The position numbers and the translations under genes are program-made. The notes beneath the pieces are model-generated. The model did not search any database. It was not told the origin of the DNA and saw only the letters and a list, made by a program, of their open reading frames with translations. Below, in pieces: positions 40,783 through 55,100 of a stretch of DNA of 64,000 nt. The first letter of the stretch is position 1; the number at the start of each line of letters is the position of its first letter. Source of the DNA: Anthopleura xanthogrammica (Eukaryota > Cnidaria > Anthozoa > Actiniaria > Actiniidae); NCBI GenBank assembly GCA_964019055.1, contig OZ025206.1, forward strand, positions 23,710,578 to 23,774,577, in the 5' to 3' direction.

Positions 40783-42664
40783 GCGGTTATGATTCTCACC
40801 CCCAGTTCCCAGCGACTCAGCTAGGAACGCCTGGGACTATGACCGCCCTTTTGGCGACCAAATACGACGAAGAACGGCCTGCATTTTAAGACTCGGTGGT
40901 TCCACAGGAACCCCGAGTAATAAGCGATTTCGGTTGCTTACTTCAAACAACTCTAGTTTAGGCATTTAATCATTTATTTTACCTCAACCTGCATCTTTTC
41001 TTGATTCTTTTTTTATATAAATAATCCGAAAGTAAAGCTTTGTGCGAGTGTACGCATGCTCGCTTAGTGCTAGACATCATCCCACATCCAACAGCGAAAT
41101 TCCAGATCCTGATATAAATAGCTACTCGAGTCTTATCAGCCAATAACTTCGTATTCATTCGAATTCATACGACGTCCGAAAGTAAGTTTCGTGTAACGTT
41201 CGTAAACGGTTGACTTAAGACGATTAATAAATCATACTGAGTGAGCGAGTGACTAACTCATTTGCATATTCAGACCCCTCACAACAACTCGTTTCTACCT
41301 TTCGCCTATCTAATACACGAGTTAAAATCGCGACTCTAGTCATGGGGCCTCGTGACGACAGACAGATGTCTATAACTTATGACAATTATGTATGCTAAAA
41401 TTACGACTGAACGACAGACTTTGGACTGATTTCAAAAGTTGCCGATGTGCTGTACGCCCCATGAAATTTGTATTAAAGCTTTCAACCTAACAGTTAGTCA
41501 GTACTTATGTCCTCTCATTAACGTGCAATCGCTGCTAATCATGATGAAAAAAGGCATCATGCATGCAATTCAATTTGAAACGAAGAAACCAGGCAAAAAA
41601 AATAGTTATCACGCCTATGTTGCCTTCATTTTGCTATCGTAGCTCTCAGTATCTTTGGCTGCCTCAGGCTGCCTATAGTAACTTATTTCCACTCCGTCTT
41701 CAGCTCTTAGAGTCAGAGGATATCACTGTCTTTCGAAACTGACCTAGTTATTTTCACTCTTTGCCTATAAAATTTTTAGATTATAGGACCAGTGTACCCT
41801 GCTCCTTGGGTCTTCATCATAAAATACTCTTATATATAGTTCAAAAACTTGTTCAACCACTTAAGAGGCGGTCTCTAAAAACCACCCATCGACTTTCGGG
41901 TTAAAAAATCGATCTTCCTGATACTCAGTGTGTGAGTTCCCTTTCATAAAACTATGTCAACCATGTGTTTCGAATTAAAAAAAAAAATTTCTACGAGTAA
42001 TGGCACTTTTTCGATTTGTTGCCGGCAGCGGGGCGGTTTTCTTGTGTGGGAACCGGGCAGAAAACCGATGACTTTGATTATTAATAACTTCTGCGAATCA
42101 AAACAAAAACTAACAACACTTTGCAAAAATATAGAAAAACATTTCATCTTTAAAATATGAAAAGGATTTTGTCTGAACTTCATTTAATCCTCTTAAAATC
42201 GGTCGACAAAAATTAGAATCTTTCCACTTCTTGACAGAGTCAGTGAGACCCGACAAATGTAAAATTTAATTTCTCAAAAGTGGCACCTGACTGAGATTTT
42301 AAACTTATATGGGGAGAAAGGGTAAAGATTAAAGTAATAAAATCTGGAAAAAATTATGTATCCTACCTAAATCCGAGCGCATAAACGGCAGTGAAAGTTG
42401 AACGTTTTTCAACCTAATTTCGTATCTTGTAGAAGACTGTCTGGAACATTGTTCAACATCAATTCAGTTTTAAGATCAAGGAAATCGTGAAGAAACTCCT
42501 TCTAAATAGTCAATTCTTGCTTGTAAACTTGTAAAAAGTACTCTTAGTTCCTGAGTGTTGAATAGGCGCCTATTCATATTATTTAAATAGGGGCTCAATA
42601 ATACGAAGGGTTTTGGAAATGCACAGTCTACATCGAGTTGCATGTAATAGAATATCAAACTTAC
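40783..42664. other. F1 intron 1 upstream of the 2A ORF
   Basis: The first 140 bp (40790-40930) are GC-richer than the surroundings and may be the 5' leader or promoter of the 2A ORF. The remainder is AT-rich with no motif or exon I can support. Confidence 0.4.
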
Positions 42665-43919
42665 CCTGATGCTGTAGTGGTCAAAATCTTGATTCTTACT
42701 CTGATACTTGGACGAAGAGTTGTATTTATCAGTCGACAACAGCTCACAGAGGTACTGGGCTTTCCCCTGGTAAAAGAAGATGGGCTTTTTCTCAAAGTTG
42801 AACGAAAGACAAGTCTTGTTCCTGGCACAGGTAACTGCACACGGTTTGTAGCTCTCGGCGTGGAACTGACGTGCGTTTTCTATATCTAGTGAACTGTTTG
42901 GGTGCAAAACGAAGTAAGCATAGCCGAAGTCTGGTGTTCGATGTAGAGACTTGTTCGCTACTGCAACTTGAACAACTTCTGAAGATGTTAATCTAAAAAT
43001 AATGGCGACACAAAGCACCCGAAGGACAAGGAACACTTTCACCATCTCTGACGATGTTCACCTGATCAGCAAGAATATCTGAGTTCAGAGGAATGATTAA
43101 ACTGAGTCCGTTCGGTGGTCTAAGTATAGATTTGAGATCCTAGCAACCAGGAATGTTTTATTAGTTTTGTTTTGTTAACGGTTAAGACTGAGAAGTAAAA
43201 AAAATTAAATAAAAATTAAAGCACTCTAAAGTCAGTTAATTTTGCAAGTGATTGTAATTATTGTTTCAGGGGGTTTAAGGTAAATGTCTCCCAATAATTC
43301 ATATGAAGCAAGGCGGAAGCTTTAATGTCAAGAAAATTTTCAGTGGAATGCATATGATTTGTCGTGCTCCAAAAGTAAGAAACAGTAAACAAAAAACAAA
43401 AAAACCCGGACAGGTGTTAACCTTATTAAAGTGCTAGAACTGGTATAGAGTACAAACACCAAAAGCGTGCAACCTAAATTTAATTTTAGTTTTCAATTGT
43501 TTAATTAGTGCTATTTAGTACTAATTATTACTGTTTATTTAACGGGTTTAGTGCGAACACTCTATATCAATCACTAACTTATTGTTGAATCCGAGGATCA
43601 TAACTCACTACAGCTCATCAGAAAATATTCAGAATAACAGTAAGAAAACAGTAGATAAATTAGACACTGTTATAGTGTTAAATAAATAGTTAACAACAGA
43701 TGAAAGAAGGACAAAAAAGCTGCATGAAATGAGGGTCCTTGAGAACAAATTGTTTATTTTTAAAAAGAAATACTATTTGAGTCAGACTTAGAAACAGTGT
43801 ATACCGAGAAAAGTTCGTGTTCACTCAAAACTGAGTAATTATAAATACGCGATCTGGTTTTTTTAATTTTTGTAATTAATACGTCTTTAATTTATATTCC
43901 TTGAGTGCTTCCTTCTTGA

Positions 43920-44585
43920 CCATATCAAGTTCTACCTTACGAAACGACGAAGAAAAAAAAAGTGTAAAGATCTCTAAAATATTCATAATTTATCGAGTAA
44001 CCAAAAATGTCTGGATGTTAATCAGTATTTTTTGTTTCTAAATACTAATTTTATTCCTTACTATACGACGATAATAGTGACAGGTGGCTTTCGGTTCTCT
44101 CAACTAAAAAGAGTTCTTGAAAACCGCGCGCGGCATTAAAACAATTTTATTTGAACTAAGATTATTTTTAGATGAATAGCTCATTCTAACCTTTATTTTG
44201 TCCAAGTTGCATTTTTTTATTTTCCACCTCTCGATATTCACAGATTTTTGTGTCTCCAAGTACTGTGCAGGTGCAGATCCAAACCAGCCGCTCACACTGT
44301 TTTCTGGAAAACGGTCAAGGTTTTCGGCAGAGTAGCAGTAATATAGCTCATTTATAACTACAGTTCTTATAAAAATTAAAGTGGTTGAACTTTCGAGCCT
44401 AACAAATGAGAATTTCTATTTCTTTTTCTGGTGTCGTGGTTGTTTTTTCATAGTTGTAATTTTATATTATAATTATAATTATTTGTTGGGGGGGAGGGGG
44501 TTCGGCACTTTTGGGCCCTGGAAAACGTTAATTCTTTGTACTTTTTTTTTGCACTTTTTCCCACTTGTTCTGCTGTATCTGATAG
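43920..44585 (+). pseudogene. Relic of an MPR-like gene: intron 5 and truncated exon 6
   Basis: 44555-44585 encodes FFPLVLLYLI, the first half of the membrane exon, identical in translation to copies C and E. The acceptor AG is lost (AC), and the second half is deleted: ATAG joins GTAGGAGAGTTGGAATAC, which matches the intron after exon 6 of copy C. Upstream, 43985-44060 holds one unit of the sequence that forms the 76-bp minisatellite in intron 5 of copy E. A following stretch (GTGACAGGTGG...TTTTCCACCTC) parallels 55410-55500. A further receptor copy once stood here. Confidence 0.7.
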
Positions 44586-45254
44586 GTAGGAGAGTTGGAA
44601 TACCAGGGAAAATACTGGGAAAATTTGGAATACTAGAAAGATTTAATAGACCATTTTCCAATTCGTACATTACCGGTGTGTTCCTTGATTACAGACTCAT
44701 TTACTCAGGCTTAGCCTCATTTCAGCGTCTAAATATTCACAAATACCAACAGTAAAGTAAAGAATGCACAACTTCAACAATACAAACACTTTGAAATTCC
44801 ACGGACCTTCACTGGAGGACAAATATTCAAAAGAATTCCATACGAAATGATACGACAATGATCTGCTCATGCGCAGTAACATTGTATTTGTCAACATGGC
44901 TCGCTTCCCTGACCTGTCAGAAAATGACTGATATGACTGAAAATGTATTTGATAGACAGGGGGAAAAACAGCCAAAACTCAAAAAATAACTTGAATGATA
45001 AAACAATTATTGAACTTTGTTATCACAAAATATCGTGCCGGATTTGTTAGTGTCTCACAAATAATTACTTGCTCGCCACTAACAAATCACCATGTTTTGC
45101 TCAACGTCCAACAGTTGCTTATTATTTTCATATCTATCGTCTCATACTCTATAAAACATCGCCAACAAGAGAGCGAGGTAATGACTAAACATCTAGTGGC
45201 CGAACGTACTTCAAATTAAACTATTTATCACGAAGTACGATTAATGAATAACCT

Positions 45255-45430
45255 TGATAGAAGGATTAAGGGTGCAATAAGAATTTTCACGAATCACGGT
45301 CTTCAAAATAAGCAGATTGCGCATCACGGGGGGACTGAAATTCACGAATTACTGACTTGTTTTTTTGAATCACGAATCACGGTCCAAAACAAGGCCGAAT
45401 CACGCGTCACGCGTAACCCCTGAGCCACCC
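45255..45430 (-). repeat. Dispersed 'GTGATTCGTG' repeat, copy 2
   Basis: CACGAATCACGG motifs, the inverse of the block at 10480-10720 (shared GTGCAATAAGAATTTTCACG). Just upstream of copy D. Confidence 0.55.
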
Positions 45431-45484
45431 TGAACCTTGTAAGGGTTAGTAAAGAAGACCAAGTCATACGATATCTATATAATC

Positions 45485-48146
<2,662 letters not shown>

Positions 48147-48244
48147 TGTAAGTCCGGTACACCTTCAAATTTTATCGAACCCTGAAACAGCTTAACCCTG
48201 GGCTAGCGCTAATCAAAGTCAGGACACGGAGTCGATTTGCAATT

Positions 48245-48330
48245 TAGCAAGATAGTTTTGCGGAGGGAGGAAAACCGGAGAACCCGGAGAAAAACCCTCG
48301 AATCAAAGACCTATAACAAAATCTGCTTAC
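48245..48330 (-). repeat. tRNA-derived SINE fragment
   Basis: GCGGAGGGAGGAAAACCGGAG body identical in style to 35797. The head part is missing. Confidence 0.7.
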
Positions 48331-48734
48331 ATGTGATTTGGTTTTATTTCGTTATTTTATTATTATTACTTTATTTCGGTATTTTTTTTCCAGGGTTTTC
48401 CCCCAAAAACGATGTGCTTGAAGTCAACATAACTTCACCTCCATAAAATTAAACTTTGTAGGATTCTAGCTGATATATACATAGGATTCTTTTTAATTTA
48501 GTAGTAAAAATATTGCATATAGTGCTTGATAGTGGACGTAATGCTTTCTCATTTCAGGCTTTCAGTCACTTTATTATCGACTCATTAAAAAAAATAACAA
48601 TTACTTGTATCGTGATTCAGCAACTTCATTAGCTTACCGTAAGGTACAAAATGAGCTAAACTTCTTGGCGCCGTTTGCACGTGGTGACCATCGCCGCCAA
48701 TGCTGTTGGTGGTATTTAACAATGAATTTCTCAT

Positions 48735-48975
48735 TAGACCTTTTTGCTCTAACGAACATTTTCGACATTTTGAAAATCTCGTGCTGTTGGAACAAAAGTA
48801 CCCTGGGTACCAGAGGTTCCCTGTGTATGCGAGGAGCGGAGCTCGCTTCGCGACTCGCTCTCGCTTTTCATCCCAAAACACAAAAGCCCCTCTGGAATCC
48901 AGGATAGAACAAAAGATGTTCGAAAGCACGAGATTTCGAAAATGTCGAAGATGTTCGTTTGAGCAAAAACGTCTA
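48735..48975. mobile_element. MITE with TAGACCTTTTTGCTC ends
   Basis: TAGACCTTTTTGCTCTAACG and GAGCAAAAACGTCTA ends, with TTTCGACATTTTGAAAATCTC and its complement inside. About 241 bp; upstream of copy E. Confidence 0.7.
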
Positions 48976-49178
48976 AATGTACCACCAACACGGCCTTGTC
49001 ACCTCGGTTCATTGTCGGTTGATACTTGGAAATGGTTCCAGTTCAATTTCTCCCCACATTAGAACTTCAACGCTGGTAGGTTGATAACTATTAGATGATT
49101 ATAGATGCAAATTTAAACACGGAAAACTTGTGTGTTCCAGTAGCACTCAACAAACAGTCGAGCAATATCTCAGTAAAA

Positions 49179-52100
49179 ATGGCGTCGTCGTTAATCTTTC
49201 GTACAACTATCACAAGTATTTGCTTCATTCTTTTGATATTCTTGTCGTCGGTACCAATAGTTTTGGCGAAAAAATGTAATAAGATAGATAATTGTAAATG
49301 TAAGATGGATGACGGCAGTGGAGTCATAGACTTGAGTGATTTAGACAACAAAGATGGTAAAGCAAGGTAATCAATAATAATAGACTCAGAGATAGCATGC
49401 TTGTTTGTGTGTTTAATCGTATTTTCTGATCATTCACTTTCTCAATTACGACTGTGACAGAGTGAATGAGCACTAATAGAGTAGGTATTTGAGGATAAAG
49501 TACGATTTATAATTCAATAGTTCAAGCAAAGTGATTGTGAATATCTTTGCTTCAGTCAAGAATCTCTGCCATGTCAGATCAAGCATATAAGCAGTTATTA
49601 TATGATAATTAGAAAAGCTTAACTGCATGATATTTTCGGAAAAATAAACACCTAAAAAGTACTTGGAAAAACAAAGATTTACTAGCAGTTTTTTAAGAGA
49701 TTAAAAGCATTTTTGATGTCACGCAATCTCACAGGGCTCGTGCTTGTCACGTTTGCCGTATTGACCCCTTGCACGTGACGTCAGAGCAGCTCAATTTGGA
49801 GGACAAAACAAAAGAATCTTAATCTCCTGAAAAGTGGAATCTATTGTTTTGCCCTCCAAATTGAGCTGCATTCCCACGTGTTGCAAGGGGTCTATAGTAA
49901 AGAGTGACAGAATGGTAACACAAAATTCATTCAAATTAAATTCAGTTAGTCAGTTGAGACAATAAAACCAATCATGTTTTAATGTAGTACTTCTACTCTA
50001 CTCTACTCTACTGTACTGTACTGTACTCTACTCTACTCTACTCTACTCTACTCTACTCTACTCTACTCTACTCTACTCTACTCTACTCTACTCTACTCTA
50101 CTCTACTCTACTCTACTCTACTCTACTCTACTCTACTCTACTCTACTCTACTCTACTCTACTCTACTCTACTCTACTCTACTCTACTCTACTCTACTCTA
50201 CTCTACTCTACTCTACTCTACTCTACTCTACTCTACTCTACTCTACTCTACTCTACTCTACTCTACTCTACTCTACTCTGCTCTGCTCTGCTCTACTCTA
50301 CTCTACTCTACTCTGTTCCATTCCTTTCATTCTGTTCTGTTCGTTGTGTTGTGTTGTGTTCTCTTGTGTTCTATTTTATCTTCCATTCCATTCCATTCTA
50401 TTCCATTCCATTCCATTCTATTCTATTCTATTCTATTCTATTCTATTCTATTCTATTCTCATATATAATTAGTAAAATGGCATTCTTCTAAATCTTTTAA
50501 ATCTTATTATTTTTATTAGATTTCTTGGCATTCCTGAGCAAAAAACTGCTGATTATAAATTCTTGTTCAATCCCTGCACACCTCTCAAGTATACATCTGG
50601 CAATGAGAAAGATTGCACAGGATCTAATGTAACTAAATGAATGATTTAATGATTCATTTTTTTAATAATATATTTATATATTTAGGAGTGTCATATAGCC
50701 ATATGATTGGAGCCTCTACAGAGTAGCTATTTATGCACTAGAATTTCATTGAAATTTAGAAGTTGATTTTTGCGGAGGGAAGAAAAACTGGAGAACCCAG
50801 AGAAAAACCCTCTAATCACAGGAGAGAACCAACAAGCAACTCTACTCACAACACCTGAAGTTTGGGAATGGAACCTGGGTTGCATTGGTGAGAGGCTATT
50901 GCTCACCACTAAGGATGAGTGGCAGTCATGCTGTACCTTTGTTGTTCTACTTGAAATTATTGAGAAAAAATTCTACTAAATAGACTCCTTTCACATGACA
51001 TCAAAGCAGCTCGTTTTGGAAACTTACACAAAAGAATTTCAAGCTCCTGAGAATTGGAACCTATAGACCTCTTGCAGCACATCGGAAATTATGCAGCTCA
51101 ATTTGGAGGGCAAAACAAGTTCCAATTCTCAGGAGATTAAAATTCTTTTGCTTTGCCCTCCAAATTGAGCTGCTCTGACGTTATGTGCAAGGGGTCTATT
51201 GTTTTGTCCTCCAAATTGATCTGCATTCCAATGTGCTGCAAGGGACCGGGGTCTATTGATCATAGGACTAGAAGCTGCATAAATATCCCATTAGCTCTGC
51301 TTACATGACTTGATGACTTGAAACAGGAATAGTGGAGCACATTTTAAAGTGGGGGGGGGGGGGGGGGGAGCATAGTATGCAAATTAAAGGAAAAAAGTTG
51401 GGGGCTAAGATTAGAAAATTTAAAAGACTAGTATGCAAAAGGAAGATAAGTGGGGGGCTTATAAGGGCCGGGTCCCCTCTATGGGAAAACAAAGGATTGG
51501 AATATTTGACTCATTGGTAGAACTAGGTCTCACTTGTAAAAGAGCCTGACCTTGTGAACCCAAGGATATTATTTAAACCAATCTAAGTATAAATTAACAA
51601 TAATTAGATTTTTCTCTCTTCATTTCATGCCAGCTTTGTCAGAAAGATGTTAAAACTGGTTTGAAATACTATCCTTGTGATGCATCTGACCCATCCTTCA
51701 CTGTTGACAAGTCAAACCATGTTGTAATGACTTTTAAATCCAAATTCTTTAGTGACCATACTAGGTAGGTGCATGTGCATATCAATTAATCAATCAATCA
51801 ATTAATCTTTATTAGGGTTATTAAACAGATAAAGAACTTTGTCTTTTTTCCAATCTGGCCCTATTATCTTAGAGTACGTTTAGGGTTAGTATATTACCCA
51901 GGCATTGGTCTGTTATAATGTTATAATGGGCAATGTGCATCAAAGCTTGCAAAGCACTCTGGGAAACTGAGTCCTGCAAAAATGGGAGAGGGAAATCAAA
52001 TAAGGAAATATAAGTCAGAAAAAATACTCTGTTATTTTCATCTGTAGAAATACCTACATTTCAATATAAAATTGTCAGATGGATTTTTAGTGGAGCCAAA

Positions 52101-55100
52101 AAAAGCGTCAGCTTAGAGCTTAATTATAAGATAGAGTCTTAGTCTTAGCTAGTGCCTTAGCCAGGGGGGGGGGGGGTACTCCCTATAATGGACTATACAG
52201 GATGCTCCGCCCGAAAGGGGTACCTTTTTTTCAGGCTGCAGGTATAGAAATTTGGTAGGAATTTGTGAGTTTTGATATAAAAAGGGGTACTTTAAAGGTA
52301 TATATATGAAAGGGGTTCCTTTTAAGGCAAAAAGGTATATAAAAGGGGTACCTTTTTGCTGAAATTTGGTATATAAAAGTAAGGGGTCGAGAGTCCGGGC
52401 AGAGCATCTCCGCATGAAATGACTCAAAGTACCCCCGGGCGTCTTAGACTCAGTTTAGAGTCAGACTTGAAATTACAAATTTGAAATGAACATTAGATTT
52501 GGGTTTAAAAAAATTGTGATTTATTTAAAAAATTTTTATCATGGATTTTTTCAATAGAAGGCAGTCACCTTAAGAATTAAGTACATGAGATGTGGGGATC
52601 CTCTGTCCCCCTCCCCCCTTTGGATTGGGCTGTAATTTTTGGCCAAAACTCGAGTGCGTGCTTTTATTTTTGCACGAAATATAAGTATAAATTAAAATTA
52701 CCGGGTTGCCTGTGGCAGCCCAGTGGAAAAAATTCTTTTTTGAATTGCAATGTTTTCTTGTTGTTGTAGATATTCCAATATCACGCTGATCTGTGATGAG
52801 AAGGAAAAAACAGGATCATTTGGTGATGGAGTATTCGAAAAGAAAATAGATAAATCAACGAGTGAATATGTAAGTCCTCCCTCGATAACTAGAGTCTTAT
52901 AATTCTTCCACAGGGAACCCAATTTACATAAAAGTGAAAATATAATTTATCTATTTATTAATTTTATTGGAATTTTTTTTCAACTATGAATTTTTTAATA
53001 TAAGGCAATTAGAATTTATAATAAATGACACAATAATACAACAATACAAAGGAATAAGATAATTTATACAATAAAAAGATGTTGAAACTATAAACCATAT
53101 TGCTCACGTTTAAACAATGAAATTGAATTACATGATCTTACATTATGAGGAAGAGCATTCCATAGCTCAGGGGCTGCATAGGAAAAGGCTCTTTTGCCAT
53201 AAGTTTTAAGATTGTAAGATTGCTTCGTTAAAAGATTTAAAGAAGAGGATCTTAAAGAGCGAGAAGGAGACTAAGTCACAGATCTAGAGATAGGAAGGTG
53301 CTACATTATGTAAAACTTTAAAAGTAAGTAGAAGAATCTTAAAATCAATACGTGCGCCATTGGCAACCAGTGTAAGTTGTACAGAATATTCAAATTTTTG
53401 ATGTTACTACACAAGTAGCGACCCGAGGACCTTGCATTTTTGCTTGATTTTTCTAGTTTTCGCCCACAAGTATCACGGAGTACACTATCTTGACCTCTAA
53501 TGCAAAAAAATTCAATGAAGGAATTCCTTCCCAATTGTATAGACCTTCTAAGCTTTGGCGTATATTTAGCCCATTTCAGACCGTGTGTCATTCCTTTGAG
53601 AAAAGCAATTTTATTTAGGTTTCATTTGCATCCAAACACAATGATATTCAAGGGTATAGAACGTCGTCTGAAATGGGCAAAACATTACGCCCAAGCTAAA
53701 GAGGTCCATTGTCACCATTTACTTTTATCTAAATTGGGTTCCCTGTGGTCTTATCTAATAAGCTATTACTTTATCTTTTCAAACGTTATTGGTAAAAAAA
53801 AAAAAGGGTATCAGTGATTGTTCCGTTAAACTTAATTGTTAAGTCCCCTGGCACCCAATCTCTTAGAAATCTTTAGAAAATGGCCACGAAACAATCGCTC
53901 CAAGCCGAGGTTATACTTGATAAACTACAGTAAATGTATCACCACATCAAATCCAACCTCGATTTGGAAACATTATTTCGTGGTCCACACTCAAGCAAAA
54001 ATGCTTGTTTTTTTTTTTTATTTGTTAATAATAATAATAACTTTATTTATATAGCGTGCAAATCTAAAATTCTAAGGCGCTTGTTTGTTTGGTGTTTTTT
54101 TTTTTTCTAGATGTAGTCGGCGACCTTATCCGCCAAGAGCTCATGTTCAGATTCATCCGGGTCTTCTCCGGGACAGAGGGATGGCTATCAGACATTATTG
54201 TTTCTGATCGTTTCTTTTTTTCTTTGACAGTTGGTCACATTAACCGCCAAGAGCGCATGTCCTGTAGTTTCTTCATCACTCAGCACGGGCAGTATCTTAC
54301 TGATCATGTAAGTACACTGAGTTAGTGTGGCAAGGTTCCGTAACCGTTTCTTAACGTGACTGGCTACGTTTAAGGGGGGGGGGGGGGGGTTAACGTTTTT
54401 TAAACTGCAATTTCTTAAAGTGAAATTTAATGGTGATTCCAAATATGAAAAGAAAAACGGGGTGTCCAGAGCTTGTTTTTCAGATAGTTTAATGTATGCC
54501 TACGCGAGAAGTTTTGAAGCAAAACTTGCACCACCGGAACTGATCAGAATTTTTTTTACAACTGATAAGATAATAGTTCGTTGCAGACTATATAATTGCA
54601 CAAATACCAGCTACTGGATTCCTTCCCTCCTTCCTTCCTTCCTTCCTTCCTTCCTTCCTTGCTTCCTTCCTTCCTTCTGGACCATGTCAAGTACAACCTT
54701 ACGAGAGGCCATCATAATATATAATGAATATCAAAAATTGTAAAAAATCTCTTAAAAATATTTGCAATTGATTGATTAACCACAAATGTACACTTCTGGA
54801 TGTTTAGTAGTATTTTTTATTTCTAAATACTAATTTTATTCCTTACTGTGCTATATACCACAAATGTACACTTCTGGATGTTTAGTAGTATTTTTTATTT
54901 CTAAATACTAATTTTATTCCTTACTGTGCTATACCACAAATGTACACTTCTGGATGTTTAGTAGTATTTTTTATTTCTAAATACTAATTTTATTCCTTAC
55001 TGTGCTATACCACAAATGTACACTTCTGGATGTTTAGTAGTATTTTTTATTTCTAAATACTAATTTTATTCCTTACTGTGCTATACCACAAATGTACACT

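Larger units (their letters stand above)
34604..43045 (-). pseudogene. F1: secreted PAN + EGF + cbEGF protein with conserved C-terminal module; nonsense codon in last exon
   Basis: Minus-strand exons: 43045-42665, 37412-37298, 37126-36995, 35407-35258 and 34902-34604. Borders are GT-AG, and phases 0,1,1,1 join to 359 codons including the stop. Exon 1 has a signal peptide (VFLVLRVLCVAIIFRLTSS) and a PAN/apple-like Cys pattern (CAVTCARNKTCLSF...LCELL). Exon 2 is an EGF domain (CSKSPC...CLCPRPAFEGKHC). Exon 3 is a calcium-binding EGF (DVDECATG...[17 protein letters not shown]). Exons 4-5 are a module I know only as recurring in cnidarian secreted proteins (CFGAQNTSYGSF, VKLVHRSGYVSC, PGFTSM, GQEYRIWYGQDL, CTDVYM). 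In exon 5 the Trp codon of QSNWGC is TAG (34889-34891). The second copy at 60977-60664 has TGG. Translation would lose the final module, so the copy is probably inactive or recently broken. Intron 1 (5.2 kb) contains a separate ORF. Confidence 0.75.
43046..45484. other. Region between F1 exon 1 and copy D: relic of an MPR-like copy
   Basis: Upstream of F1 the sequence is AT-rich to about 43915. From there to 44585 it resembles intron 5/exon 6 of copy E. A GTGATTC-type dispersed repeat lies at about 45255-45430, ending shortly before copy D. If F1 and D have promoters, they are divergent across this 2.4 kb. Confidence 0.5.
48147..49178. other. Copy D-copy E spacer
   Basis: Holds a diverged 57-bp-type unit (48170-48240), a SINE body (48245-48330) and a MITE (48735-48975). 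No exon 6 or 7 of copy D is present here. The copy E promoter must lie near its right end; no TATA box is evident. Confidence 0.55.

Noticed and set aside
48585..49062. Overlapping 100-120-codon frames upstream of copy E
   Set aside because: They run through a MITE inverted repeat on both strands and show no domain.
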